Below, piece by piece: positions 1 to 13,398 of a stretch of DNA of 64,000 bases. Source of the DNA: Antitrichia curtipendula (Eukaryota > Streptophyta > Bryopsida > Hypnales > Leucodontaceae). The stretch spans positions 40,672,001-40,736,000 of the forward strand of contig OX579635.1 in assembly GCA_951230915.1 (NCBI GenBank). The letters run 5' to 3'. Under the pieces are notes generated by a model, which was given only the letters and a program-made list of their open reading frames with translations, made no database searches and was not told the DNA's origin. A program made the translations under genes and the position numbers. How positions within the stretch are numbered: position 1 is the first letter of the stretch; each line of letters opens with the position of its first letter.

Positions 1-83
1 TAAACATGCAAATCTCCAGTCACAAGTACCTGCCCAAAATTTCTATACTACCAAAAAATGCATGCTTGTCCTTTAGTGGTTAA
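1..83 (-). mobile_element. End of a TTAA/CCCC-type element, cut by the window edge
   Basis: Read on the minus strand, this begins with TTAACCACTAAAG and continues with the same inner sequence as the element at 42769-43714 (GCATGCA..., then AAATTTTGGGCAGGTAC). The rest lies outside the window. It also gives the uninterrupted version of the site into which the 46397-46924 element inserted. Confidence 0.75.
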
Positions 84-2300
84 GGTTCCTTGACATGTGA
101 GTTAAAAGGTTTACATCAAATGGATGATCTATATTTTTGTGTGTATTATTGAGCATTGCCAACTTGAACATGGACTATTATATTTGGAAGTTGTATCGAT
201 CAATGATTGGAGGAACCAAGCATAGAGTGAGAGAGAAAATGGTGACATAGTAGAAGTATAGGATGCAGCTGTGGTAAGAGATTAGAGATTGAAGGTTGCT
301 ACTATGGCAAAAGAGTAGGGAATAAAGGCCGCCTTTGGGATGATGGTATAGATGATATGGCAGTTCTTTAGAACTTGGAGAGATGCAATTTTGGCAATGA
401 GGAGAAAACCTTAGTTATCTAATTGACTCCCTTCCTTTTCCATGTTGTAGTGCCATCGACATATGAATTGCAGTTTCAAGAATTGTCCTATTGACTACTA
501 GCACTATTGTCTTGACATGGTATTTTTTGGTTGCCTATATCCAAGCAAGGGAGTCCATCTAGCCCATTTTTGCCTTTAAAAAAAGGGTCTGGTGCCAATT
601 CAACAATGAAATGAGGTTGTTGGCCAAGGGCAAGGAAGATGACCAAACCATATTACCAAATATATAGTTGGGTACTATCCTATTGTTTCTCTAATGTTAA
701 AGTATTGTATGTTCAATTTAAATATGGATATGGATACGGTTACCTAATCAATTTGTCCATTAGGAGAAAATTGAACCCCATTAAGAGGCTTTGAATTTTC
801 TTACTACTTTTTAAAATACTAATTGAATTGAGTATGACGGTGTCCACATCATCATTAGCACCATTGCATAGGATCACTAAGGTTAGTAGTGTCCACTTGG
901 CGTGTAGATATGATTTATGAGACCATATACATGGATTGGGTAATTACGATGAATTTCTGTGAGATTATGGAGATGGATTGGATAATCATGACGAATTTTT
1001 GAGCCCATCATGCGATTCTTGGTCAAATTAGAATGAGTTGAGAAGACTCTTTCTCACCCAAATTTTTGCATTACAAAGTGGCCCCTTCTTGGGTTCAATT
1101 TCCTCCCAATGTGATTGTTCATGACTTGTAGAGACAACAATCTATCTAAGCTACCGATTCTATTCTAAGAAATGGTTCAAAAACAAACATAATTGAACAT
1201 AACGTACTTTAAAGCTTGAGTCCATTCTTGTGAAATTTGAAAACCATGGTTGCATTACTACAAAGAAAATACATATATATTAAAAAACATTTTAAAAATT
1301 GAAAAAAAGAAAAGTTCATTTAAATGATGGTGTACTATGAAATTAGAATAGTATTACCCTATTGCATTATTTCAAGCAATGGATCTTAGAGTTACAAAGG
1401 AAAAACAAGGATGACATATATATGAGTGCACATGCTAGAGGCTCTTGACAAAAGATGCATAGAAGGTTGATGAAAGGCTACTTCTTAGTTCCATTGTATA
1501 TGATCCTTCCTAACAAGCACACATCATTTTATTCTATAGTCACCCTCAAGATTTGCAAATCTTGAATAAGGCTCATTTAGGTGCTTCACCTTGAAACAAG
1601 TAAGGTCCTATTCAAATTTCCTCGCACATAACTTTAGTCATTCATTTGCAAAGCAATTCAGAGCCAATAAACTTATGTGCATGCCAAAAAATGATTTTAC
1701 TAACAATAAAAAAAACTCAGTAAATTTAATCAATTGGAGTATTCTACAATTGTCTTCGTCAATTTTAACTCGAGTTTGAAACTTACACCAGTCAAATCTA
1801 TCAATACAAACATTTTCGGAACAAAAATGAATCGAAGTGATTTGCGATCCTATTACAGCCATTCATCTCAGAAATGCAGGCTACCTTGTTAAAATTTGTA
1901 AACAAATAAAAAATCAATCAATTCATCTCAGGACACATGACGCCTTCAACACATAAATGAGCTGAAATATGAGAACTTCGTAATGCTTTTCAAGTACGTG
2001 GACCACTCAATCAACACAGGATCAGTCTCACATTTACACCTGACAGGCCAAAATTCATCTTAATCTGCATATCAATACGTAAACTGATTTAGCTTTTATG
2101 GAATGACCTCGTCTGAGAAAAATTTGCAGTGTTAACCTACCTACACTCGAACAATCTGGCTGCAAATATTGGTTCAAAACTACTTGAATGGGGTCTCACT
2201 TTGATCTCTTCGGCTCCACTGCTCGTTTCACAGATTTGAAGTCCGGTAATGGATTGTTCGCAATCCCGCCCAGTCAGTACATCGTCACTGCCATACAAGT
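84..2300. other. AT-rich intergenic DNA, no gene seen
   Basis: No coding signal or relative of exons 11-12 of copy B was found on the minus strand here. If copy A has regained terminal exons, they are not recognisable in this stretch. The only short open frames lack coding character. Confidence 0.6.
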
Positions 2301-2422
2301 TTCAGGATCAATAATTATGGCTAACATTCAATACACGAGATTGAAATCACGCGCACAACGAGGAACCAAGCAGCAAGAAGCGTAAAAGTTGCTAACATTG
2401 AAAAGATAAACATTCACAAACA

Positions 2423-5400
2423 TCATTCACAATTTCTAGCTCTCTGCCAAGTATAATGACTTACAGAATGGGGTAAGTAGGGCCCTGTTCCTCTCGGACG
2501 TGGAGAGAGCTCCACCCCCCGAGGAACCCAATAACCTCGGAGCTGCGGGTAATGTACCGGCTGCTGCTGCTGTAGTGGAGGGAGACAGACAAGACCAGAG
2601 GAATAAAACGTCGGGTTGCCCATGAGTTGGGCAGGTCTACCGGGACCTTCACAAGATCCGTGCATGTGTGAGTGCTGTTCCGAACCATACGCTGGGTATC
2701 CAGTCGGGTTTTGTAGACTTTGACTGCAACAGTCTTCACAGAATCGTCCGTGTGCTAATAATTGCAGATGGAGATTTAAGTCACCACTAAGGAAGTCCGA
2801 AGTCGCGTTACCATTATAAACACCAGCACCATGAGTGTTGTTTCCTGCAGCAGCTGCGGTCTGATTTCTCCGTGAACTCGTGCTGGCCGCTACTCCGTCC
2901 GCTTCTAACCTCTCAACCTGTGGCATTACCTGTCGCCAATCACCGCATGATACAAGATGATTATGGAATAGGCTTCAGTAGTGAGTATTATTTACCATGA
3001 CGAACATTCTCCACACCATTGGAGCATGTAGGCACAGAAGAACAATAGGGAACATTCTCAAGTGCAGCAAGGAATAAAATACTAAAGAGAACTTACAGAC
3101 TCTGGACGATCAACAAGAAAACTCTAAAGTAATGATGTTAATAACAAAACGTTAAGAGGGGTTAAAGTAAGAGCATAGAAATCTAATGATTTACCTGATC
3201 ACTGACCTTAGATTGTCTTTTGTGACTGGGACTGACCACTGCATCATCATTTGGGACAGGCTCGACGGTTTCTTGATCCATTCGACTGGTCGTTCCAGGG
3301 TCGAACTGGGAATTGCCTAATGGGGGACGAAAACTTCTCGATCCAATGGCACTTGGATACGGGGGGGATGGAAATGTTTTAAAATGGGTTCCTGAAGCTG
3401 CATAATCTATTGACGAGTGATGAGGACGATGCTGATAAACGGAAGCCAGACCAGAAGACTGCTGTCGGCTGTGGGCAGTGACACCGGAACTATTAACCTG
3501 ACCTCCATCCTGAGCAAGCGTTCCTGCAGCTCGACCATCTCCCTTATCTTTGCCAGGACCTCGTTTCCGCTTCTCATGCCCAGGCCCGGAGCCGAAGTCA
3601 TTGCAGTGAAAAGTACCATTTTGCTGCTGGAATTTCCCCTTGCGCACAGGCACTTTGCTCTGACTCATTTCCGTAACACCTGGGATTTCAAAGCCTGAAT
3701 TGTTCCCTGTCTGCATAAATTTGTCCACAGGCACAGAAAAATCACGCTCCGACTCGTTTCTTACGCTCTTGAAAGGCTCACTATACATTGACGGTGTTGG
3801 AACTTCTGAATCGGCACCTGCAACGTCTAATGGAGAAAACTGAGGGTCAGGTGGACGTCCCTGGTACTCAGATGATGAGCCATGTCGACTACTTTCGAAA
3901 TACTCTGTAAGGAAAACAGTTGGTCACCAAGATGCAACATGCCATGTGACAATGAACATCAAGAAGAACCAAACGAGCGCCCCAAACCACCGTGCAATCT
4001 AATAACTATTTAAGCAAAAGCATTGCTAAGCGCTGACATGCTCACAAAAATTGAACCAATACTGACATAAAAGCGACGACATCATAGCAGTGGAGTTCAT
4101 GAACCAAATTACCTGGTCGGCAAGATAGAGGTAGCAACCCTCTTTTTGTATCAGAAACCCCGATGGCAGTGACGTTATTGGAAGCAGTCACGTCACCTTT
4201 CAATGACCTAGTCTGGGATGAGGGTTCCTCTTCCTCTTCCGATTCATTCTTGCTACGAGGTGAAGATGAGCAAACTCTACTATGTTGACCACCAAATGCT
4301 GTCGAAAATTGCTTCGATACCTTTGCACTGCCCTTATTGCGTGCCAAGCTTTCAAGTCCCTTCCTCTGGTTATCGGCGAAACTATTCTTCTCACTAAATA
4401 TTCCTGAAGACACTTCACCTTCACCGTTCGCACTTGATCTAATGTCACAGTCAATCTGCAGAGAGCCAGTTCCGGTAGGAATCCTCTTCATTATGGGGCC
4501 ATCACTATGGATGGGTTCTTCGTCATTGAGACGAGAATCATGCGTCGTAAGATCACCGTTGGGACCGTTCAAAGCAATCTTCTTATTCCTCAAATTCAAG
4601 GCTGCCAGCTCCTCGCCAGCAACAGATGTCAAATTTCCAGCAGAGTCGTTCGAATTTTCTCCCCTAACTGAAGCTCCGTCCACTGCACTAGGGGAAACAA
4701 TACCGCCACCCTCGTACTCCACACCATTACCCATGGCCTCCTCAGAAGTTTCTGGAACTGTGGAATCTCCGGGATCGACGCGAAGCACATTAGGGTTCAG
4801 CCTCGCCTGAGGGGGGTGATCACCGTTTTCAGAAACACATCCATTTGAAACAGCATCTTTGTTCCTCTCAGTCCTTGCAATGTCGCTACGCCGGTCATCT
4901 CCCATTCTCTGCACACGGTTCGATATCCTAGTTCCCGGCCAGGACCTAGGAACGGCAACGTCGGGCCGTGGGGTACTCCCATCATATCTTTCATTACAGT
5001 TCTTGAAAAACTGTTCTACCACAGTACAAACGTCTGCCTCACTACCATCAAGAATGCCTCGCAGTGTTCGAGCTCCGAGAACAAACGCCCTTCGAATTCT
5101 TGCACAATTACCTGACATCACATACGAGTCGATATAATTTATCCAGATTGATTGCAACAGTACCAAAGCTACTGTCCAAATCCAAGGAATCGCGGCTGAT
5201 GTCCAAAGAGTGCTATCATATTTGAGATATCAAGCCTAGCTGTAAGTCATCTTTGGTTATACACATTAAGCAAAAGAGCCATTAAAAAGTTTGTAGACCG
5301 AAAGCTCAGATTGCTTAGAGAACTACCTTGGTTGACACTCCGACCGAGATTGTTTGTGCGGCGCAACGGGTCGATTATGTTCAGGGACTTCACGGGGAAC

Positions 5401-8400
5401 TGGGTTGATTTCTCGGGAAACTTGGTTGATTTGACGATTGGATTGACTCGCATCAAGCCATAGTTTCGTTCGCAGGTATCAAGGAACGCCTTGGGGAACA
5501 GGAGCTCGCCTCCTTCTCCCCCAGCTGACAAGGCTGCAAGAAACCATCCCTGTTTTATAGGAAACTTCATGACATGAACTAGAACAGGCTTCCAGTTGTA
5601 GTCCAACCAACGTGAATGGAAATCAAACAAGCTGAAAATCCTACAACATCCAGGCCCACAAACGCACCTGCAAGTACTTACTTTCGTTCATTGCATCAGA
5701 GAGAAGATCTCCCCAAGTTGGTTCTGAATTTGCATGATGCTAAGATTGGAGGTATAGAAGCAGTGGAACTCTAATAGCCAGGCAGACAGACTTACCGAGC
5801 TTCGGGAAGTCCTCTGTGTTGATAAATTGTTTCTCATTCTCCTCAGAAGATGTTTTGAAGGGGATGGGACCCGATAAGTTGACACAGTACTTGTCCCACT
5901 CGAAACTGCTGAAAAATTCCAAGAACAAATAAAGTACCTGAACCATCAACACAACTCGATAAATATCACAACCCCTGCAATCCCCAACTGCCCGAGCAAG
6001 AAACACGAAGTCTAATTTCGAAGAGAACAGCTCATTGCAGAGCATACTTCTAGCATTCAAAGTTTAAGGTAGTTGTTTCATTTCTACTGCCAAATTATTC
6101 GACTCAACTCTTACAGATGCAGTCACTTGGAGTCTTAGGGCACATTGACGCACGAATACATGACATACTTCGTTTTTTAAATTCTAGCATTCACTATGTA
6201 GGGAGTGGTTTCTCATTTCTACTACGAGATTTGGTAAAAATTCTCAAGGCCTCCCAAACGAGACGTTTCAACTCTTACAGACATGGATGCACTCACAGGG
6301 TAAATGACACCAGGGGATAATTTACCCTTACGAGGGATCAAATAACACCAACAGAATAGACTGATCTAATAACCTAACTACTCCCGCCTCCAATTTCAAA
6401 CCTTCATCATAGTGAGGGTACTTCTATGTCTCCTAATGTTAAGAGAAATAGTTCCCCTTGGTGTGGATGCACCCATGGGGCTTAATAATTGGGATCTGAA
6501 CAGTATTACAATATGACCACTTCGAAATACATGACAATCATTCAACATTACTACCAACTCCAAGTTACAGCGCACCTGCAATGGTCCCCGCAGTGACGCA
6601 TGGAAGAGATGGAAAATGTAAAGCACCAAGGTCTCCAAAGCGTAGGTCGACATCAAGTTGCAATTGGCCCCCAGCAAACGGCTCTCATAGTAACACCACG
6701 CTTTCACAAGGATAATGCTGCGTTTGAATAGGTGGTGTTTCCCAATAAATCTGTCAACCTTCACCAGTATTCTACGTTTTGTCAGCCTAAATGGGAATAG
6801 ACTAGACATAAGAAACACGTCAACTTGTAATTCGTCTGGAATCGAATACAAACCGGTTTGCCAATTCTGAAAGTATTAAGGTCGACAATGAAGTACGAAC
6901 CCATAACAGACCCGCTCATTAAACCCTAGAATCTCAAGGATGCATAGTTTGGAAGTGACCACTTGGATGGATCAAACTCTGAAAATACAATTTACATTAG
7001 GTCATTTTTCATATCACCAGAATAAGTGAGGATAATCTGACGCGTTGGTCAAAAAACACAAGAGGTATTGGGGAAAAAAATCCTCGTATGATCTACTGAA
7101 AACTGTTAAACAAGTGTGAAACCAATGTGGGTTTTCTGGTCCTTCAGGTGTTCAATTCCTGAAAACCAAGCAGTTCAAAGTACTGAAGCACAGGAAATAC
7201 ATTGTGCAAACCCAGCAAGTAAGGGTTCAAACAAAGTAATAGTTGAAACATCACAGTACCAGGTGATACAAAGACTACTATTGACGCACATCTAAGCTTG
7301 CGAGTAGACTAAAACTAGTTGAAGATTCGATAAAACTACCCTTACAAAAGGCACCAAATGGTAGTAACAAGGCATGAAGCGAGCAGGAGAGAACTGACGA
7401 CAATAGATTGAGGTAAATAGGATGTTAAGACAAGCACCTCCTCAAGGAAACAGAGAGTGCACACTCCACCCAGTTGATCAAACGAAACATCCACCAAAAG
7501 CTTCTCCACGTAAATTTTAATAAGTTTGACCTGAAACAGACAACCAGCACCAGCACCTTCAGAACATGGCCACGCTAGTTCCAGATTTACGCATCTTCAA
7601 TCACTAACTACTTATTTCCATTGCATAGGAAGTATACTATAAGATACACAACCCAAACGGCCACACAAAATCTAAAACAATTGGAAAATACGGATTTAGA
7701 GGATGATGCCGAGGATCTAGAGAATGTAAACATCTTTTGAGCAGTCAACATCTACCGATAAAAGCTTTGAATCTTCACAGCATTTGCACGCAGTATCAAA
7801 AATAACACATTCTTTGGCACGTTGGAATCCTATTGCAGTTGCTAGCGAGAACATGTAAAATTTTGACTGAGTAGGAACTCTGCTCAGTGTTAACAGTAGC
7901 GACGATTAGTGCTCCTATCTTAGGAATATGAGCTAGAGCTTAATTACGCGACCACTTTCATAAATGCGTTTCCCGGTACTCGAACATTTTCAAAGTCCGG
8001 CACCTCTCACAAGTCCGGAAATGGAAAGAGTACAATAACACAACACCATTCAAGCACCAAAGCTGGTTCGTCAGGCACACACCTCAGCTGAAATGAGCTG
8101 CACTTGGGTAATCCGGAATTCGGACTTAGGATTGTCAATCTCCTTCAGCAGAACATCGTGCACGTCTTCCATCCATGTCCGCTTGGACTCCAGATTAGGG
8201 CTAACTACCGTTAGATCGATGTCGCCATCAGGTAAGTATGTTTTCAGTGGCACCGACCCGAATTTCACGACCTGTGTGTCCATCAAAACTCATCCACGGT
8301 TCAGGGACGAAGTAAAATTACCAAAGCAGAAGCACGATTCCCGCGGAATTCAGTTTAAAACGCTAAACTAAATGGGAATCCGTCTCCGAACCTTGCAGTT

Positions 8401-8631
8401 GACGCGTGATTGAATGAGCTTGGTGATGTAGTCAATAACGGCCTGTCGCCGAAACTCCGACTCCGTATTAGGTTGAATGGCAGTGATCAGCTTGGCCACA
8501 GGAAGCTCCGCCCTCGCCCACCATTCCTCCCCCTTCCCCCGAAACGTGTCGAACGGCGCGCGAAACGAACGTGCACCTTCCCCAGAAGGGCCACTCACCA
8601 ACTCGGGCCGCGAATGTTCGGAATCGCCCAT
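2423..8631 (-). CDS. Nucleotidyltransferase / PAP-OAS1 domain protein, copy A (3'-truncated duplicate)
   Basis: Ten exons join in frame: 8631-8392, 8271-8083, 7530-7438, 6758-6576, 5937-5796, 5723-5682, 5533-5327, 5111-4113, 3904-3207, 2929-2465. The protein starts MGDSEHSRPE. Residues 81-100 hold the Pol-beta-type motif GSVPLKTYLPDGDIDL (metal-binding Asp97 and Asp99); the third Asp is 157 in LLVDVSFDQ. Exon 4 gives the substrate-binding signature HHLFKRSIILVKAWCYYESR. This matches the plant family of AT3G51620 and AT3G61690, relatives of non-canonical poly(A) polymerases; the true substrate is unknown. From about residue 330 on it is Ser/Gly/Glu-rich and probably disordered. After exon 10 the frame runs 13 codons into the former intron 10 and stops at 2425-2423, giving about 1099 aa. 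Exons 11-12 of copy B have no counterpart here. No frameshift or stop interrupts exons 1-10, so it may still be functional. The exon 9 donor could instead be at 3195. Confidence 0.85.
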
Positions 8632-9190
8632 GCAATCCCCCTTCCAAAACACACGCACTTCCAAACACACAAACACACTCCCCTCACCGCGCCTTCTCCC
8701 CAAATCAAGAACAAAAGCAAGCAACCCAACTCCAAGCAACTCCTCCTCTTCCCACTCCCCAAGACACAGCCCCCTCGCTCCACACGCGTAATCTCAAACC
8801 ACCCTAAACGACCGGACACAGACACACACACACACACGCACACACACACAGACACACAGAGAGACAGGGATACATACACAAATACACGATCACGAGAAAG
8901 CCCGGCTTGTGATTATGCGAACAAGGAAACAGGAAATGAGAAAAGCAATCGCGTACATACAGAGCGACGGAACCGAGACTGTGAATGGCCGAAAGTGGAA
9001 GCCCTCAATGGGCCACAAGCTTTTGTGGGACTTGGCACACACGCGCTACAGTTCTGGAAATTGCATCATCGCTCTCGCTTCTTTTGTCATTGCTCAGAAC
9101 GGCAATGGCGGTGGGAATGGGGACTCTTGGGGAGAGACTCTGGGAAGGTGAAAAGTTGTTTGGGGAAAAAGTAAAACGTCATAGGATCAG
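8632..9190 (-). promoter_or_regulatory. Promoter and 5' UTR region of copy A
   Basis: This is the 5' flank of copy A, alignable to the copy B flank. It carries a (CA)n-type microsatellite at about 8820-8858, read as (TG)n in the transcript, where copy B has a shorter TG tract. The region is richer in G+C than the intergenic DNA beyond 9200. No clear core promoter element is visible. Confidence 0.45.
8820..8858. repeat. (CA)n microsatellite in the 5' UTR of copy A
   Basis: Almost uninterrupted CA repeats with occasional CG and GA units. The copy B equivalent near 53575-53595 is much shorter, so this tract expanded or contracted after the duplication. Confidence 0.85.
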
Positions 9191-12100
9191 AGGGACCGAC
9201 ATAAACGTTTCTATAACCAGGCAATGTTTTGTTTTTCTTAGAATTCCAGAAGACGAGGAGATGGATGAAATGGATGATATATGTGATCGATGAATGAAAA
9301 CTTTGTAATTGGGCCAATTACGGTGGATGTCACATGTCGACAAGAGATTACAAGAAAAAAGTCGCTTACCTTTTGAAGGAGACATTTTTTGGCAAGGTGT
9401 TGCGCCTTGCTGGATACCTAGGAGGGACTTATCAAAAAAACTTAAAGTAAAAAATAAAAATAAAAATAGTTTTGTATAGGTTATATTTTTGTGTACATGG
9501 GAAGCTTTGATTCATTCCATTTGGGTTTGTTATGTAAAAGGTATGGACAATCTTGTTTTTTGGGCAATTAGAGCATCTTCTTGAAGAAATAATTTGTTAG
9601 ATTCATTTCTGAACTCAATTTTTACAAATTTTCAACAAAAAAAAATAATCACAAGGTTAAGATCTCTTGTTAGAACAATCTCATTGTTGAGATTAGTGTA
9701 TTTCAATTCCATCTTAGAGCTATTAACCCCTAAGTGCCTAGTGCGTGTTTACTACAATCCATACCCTTATGAACTCATTCTAATCAAATTGTCTCCTAAG
9801 AAGAGATCCATATAAACTGATTGTACCAATTGGTAGTGGAAACAAGCCCAAAGCTCAAGGAAAAGGGACAAGTCCTTTGACCATACTATTGAAAAGATTA
9901 TAATAGTCAAACAAGAAAATCCTTAAATCTCAAGAGACATGATCATGTTGTTGGGCACTTAGGGGATAACAATTTAGATTTTCCTTCAATCTAGAACCCA
10001 CTCCTACTCAACAATTTTTTAATGCACAAAAACTAATTTTTTGAATTTTTTTCTTAGACTCTCAAATCATTTTTTTATCATGTAAAATTAGAAATTCAAA
10101 ATCATTGGAGACAAAATTTTAAGTTAAAAAGGTTCAAAGCAAAAAAAGTTGTAGTTAAGTAACATGCAAAAAAACTTGTTTCCTTCACTTTAAATGCAAA
10201 TATATCTTGCAATAAACAAAGTCAAAGTTTGTAAAATTTCTTCTACACATTTTTATACTAGTCTAGTACAAGATCCTACAATTAGATATGCAAAAAAAAG
10301 CATTTTTATCAATTTTTTGCTCTTTGCTATAGAAATGGCAGGTTCGAGTGGTTTTTGATGGAAAAGAGGCCTTGGGACTTTAGAGGTTAATTCAAAGATT
10401 TGGATTGGTTGAGGAGGCACATAAGACAATTTTGTTCATTGTAGGGGCCTTATTGGTAATCAATGTTGTGAAACATCCTAGTATCAATTGGTCCTAGGAC
10501 ATTTCAATAGTTTTATGGATTTGTTGGCTCTAAACCAAAGAGATGGAGGTAGAGTGTGTCTTTTTCATTTTTTTTAGGGAGGGCCAAAAGCAATTTGCAA
10601 TAGAGTGGCAAGGCTATTTACATCTATCAACATGGATGAAAACACATGCATTCATCTCAAAGTGTGTAAATTGATCCACAATGGAGTGTGACGTCATCCC
10701 TAGATTTTGTAGCAATTGAGTGCATTCATCCTTTGAAAATTTTGGAAATCTATTTGGCCAAATATTCACTAGAAGAAACTGGTATAGCTTTTGAGTGATA
10801 AATTGTAAAAGAAAAGAAAAGAAGGAGAGTAATTTGTTTGAACAATTTATAGCTTGAAAGTGATAAAAAAAATTAAGGTAATATTTGGTGATATTATATC
10901 TCTTTTTGACATTAAATAAAATTGTTAAGCAAATCATTTTATAAATAAGATATATGGCCTCTAAAACCATAGGAGAATATTGGTTCAAAAAAATAGAATT
11001 ATATGTAGTGTCAGCCAAGGAATTTGGAATACTTCATGATATTATTTTCTTAGACATTTGATTCTTTCTTCAAATGAAAGGAACTAGTTAGTACTAATGA
11101 ACAATGTTATAAATTGCTACAAATCTTTAGAGAATATTGCTTTATTTTAGATAAATATTTGTGTATTTAAATGAATAAATAAGATATCATCCACATTTGT
11201 GCATTTAATCCATATCTATGGATATAAAGAATTTCACAACTCTAGAAAATGTCACTTTCCGCAAATTCCTTCCAAAATGAAATAGAAACCCATTAGGGAG
11301 GAAAATTCACATCAACAAAGCTACATGGGGAGAACTTTGAATATGATCTTACCCCCAAAGCAAGCCAATATTATAGAAATAGAGTCTCTAAATTCTAAAG
11401 TTTTTGATAAAGTAGTTTTGTATTGTATTCATGAGGGTATAAAATTAGTGTTACTAATAAAATGGATATAATAATACATCAATTATTGATTTGGGATAAT
11501 TTAAACTAGTTAAAGTCTAGTAAATGAGTGGTGTAGGTATTTACAAATACTCAAAAGTTATATTAGTATCTCCAATCTGGAAATTAATTTTGCACCTAAT
11601 TAATTTGAACCAATTATGTCTAAATTTTGAGTAGGTTGTATGGCATGATGCCAACAATTGAATGTTAAATGCTATTAAGTCCAATGTGGCACATTTAATA
11701 CTATTTGTAAAAAATTGACAATAAGATATAGAATAATATTCAATGTTTTATGTCACAAAAGGTATAGTGCCCTAATAAACAAGTAGTTATTGCCTCTTTT
11801 GAGGGGATATTGAAAAATTGTGAGTTTGTAATTAAGAAAACCATACATGAAAAATTGATGGTATACACATGTCATTCAACCATTGGTGATTAAATTTTTC
11901 CAAAAAAAATGAAAAGGATACACATGTTACTTTGTCATTGGTTGAAAAAATGAGACTAGTGCTAGTGAAATATTCACCCCACCCCATATTATTATTTTTC
12001 TGAAATCTATTTGGACTGCAAACAATATGGAATATCTAAAATCTTTTTGCCATATGTATTTCATATATATTTACATAATTTGTATTCATATTTTGTATAG

Positions 12101-13085
12101 ATACATATATATCTCCGAGTGTATCCCATATGTTTTTGTATGTATTTCACATACTATAAATATTCTATATTGAATATTGAATCTCGCATTCCAAAACGCC
12201 AATGATCAAAATCATCTCTCACAATGGTGATTAACAACAATTGTTTATTTTTTTAATTGGAGATCAACGACACTAGAGAAAGGGGAGGAATTTTTTTTAA
12301 ACCAAGATCAATGGCTTTGGATTTTTTCAAAGAGAGAGAGGGGAATTGTAAGAATAAGACCTACTTATATCTTTTGAGGGGACAAGACCCCTCTACATTA
12401 CAAAATGCTAGGTCTAATTTCTTATGATCTCCAAGCCAGACCAACTATCTAATAAAATTATTCTCAATTAGTTTCTTCATTTTAGAATTTCCTTACTCTA
12501 AATTGCTTTCATTGCTTTTAAGACTACTTCACACTTCATCCTAAGTCTTATATTACAACCCTCACACCAAGGTGTACTCATGCCATTGTGGTGAACAAAG
12601 AAGAGGTTGGGGTGACTTTCCAAGCCTTACAAAAGACTAGGTAAGAAAAATGAGGAGTTCTAAGCTAGTAAGGTACCATTGCTCTCTGTTTGGGAATAAT
12701 TGGATGGTGTACTGTACATGCTTGGGAATCTAATGGAAATTCAAAGAACACAAGGATTCAAGTTGTGAGTCAAAATTCTATCATTGTGCATATTGTTGAA
12801 AACCGAAAAAGACAAAGATTCTAGAATGCTAAGGCTGATGAAGAGTTTAGCTATGAGCTAAAAGTCATTAGCAAACAAAGGAGGGTAGAATCCAAAGAAC
12901 TACATCTTCTATAAAACTTAGAGTTTTGGAGGGCCATAATTTGCTCAATACTTGTCACATTTGAAAAATTTATGAATAGTCCATGGTAATTTGCAAAAAA
13001 AATCAAGAAATTGGGCTTGCACTTTAGATTTAGAGTTTGGAATGAAAAATTATTCTAATGAAAATATTAGAAGGCCTATAGAGCT
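9191..13085. other. AT-rich intergenic DNA between copy A and the 13 kb repeats
   Basis: No gene was recognised. Apart from the small inverted-repeat element at 9723-9969, it shows homopolymer runs and AT-rich sequence with short random open frames only. Confidence 0.6.
9723..9969. mobile_element. Small TTAA/CCCC-type MITE
   Basis: Perfect 12-bp terminal inverted repeats, CCCCTAAGTGCC at 9727-9738 and GGCACTTAGGGG at 9954-9965, flanked by TTAA on the left and ATAA on the right. The internal 215 bases encode nothing recognisable. It shares the TTAACCCCT terminus with the larger elements at 13.4, 42.8, 45.5, 49.9 and 61.2 kb. Confidence 0.75.
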
Positions 13086-13226
13086 CACTAATTGGGACCA
13101 ACTCAACATCACAACCTAATATATAATGGGACACCATCCAACCAGTATCAAAGAGTGCCCAAGAGCACTTTACAGTATTATAAAGATGGTAGGGAGGCTC
13201 CATCACTAACCTCATTGCTTGAAGCC
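13086..13226 (+). repeat. Direct repeat, copy 1
   Basis: The segment from the CAACATCACAACCTAA block to the GAGGCTCCATC..CCTCA block recurs, imperfectly but in the same order and orientation, at 14221-14356. The two copies lie on either side of the TTAA-flanked element at 13399-14073. Confidence 0.7.
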
Positions 13227-13398
13227 ACTGACCGCAATACCATACATGAGTGAAGATGGAAACCACCTATGTGTAGCACGTTACTTCTAGTAACACCAAA
13301 GGCCATGATTTCCAAACCACCTCTGTGTACCATCCACCTACACATCATTAGGTTCCAATATAAGTTACAAGTTTCTCATTCTCTAAGATTTCCATCAC

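Larger units (their letters stand above)
2306..9190 (-). repeat. Inverted segmental duplication, arm A
   Basis: This stretch aligns in reverse orientation with about 52985-60330. Similarity covers the 5' flank, 5' UTR, ten exons and all nine introns between them. It stops sharply near 2306, about 160 bases into intron 10, where the other copy still has about 27 bases to go before exon 11. The outer limit at the promoter side fades: it is clear to about 9080 and patchy to about 9190. Confidence 0.88.

Noticed and set aside
4042..5166. Open frame running upstream of exon 8 (MVLLQSIWINYIDSYVMS) as the exon start
   Set aside because: The acceptor GATGTCAG/GTAATTG gives the correct phase and the family sequence G-N-x-x-R-I-R. 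The extra residues are intron 7.
8368..8739. Upstream in-frame Met for copy A, adding 36 residues before MGDSEH
   Set aside because: The extension (GVGLLAFVLDLGRRR...) is encoded by repeat-rich 5' UTR and is not conserved with copy B beyond a few codons. MGDSE is at the same place in both copies.
8410..9174. 254-codon plus-strand frame opposite copy A exon 1
   Set aside because: It is antisense to the 5' UTR and exon 1, full of microsatellite-encoded Thr-His repeats, and broken in the aligned copy B region.
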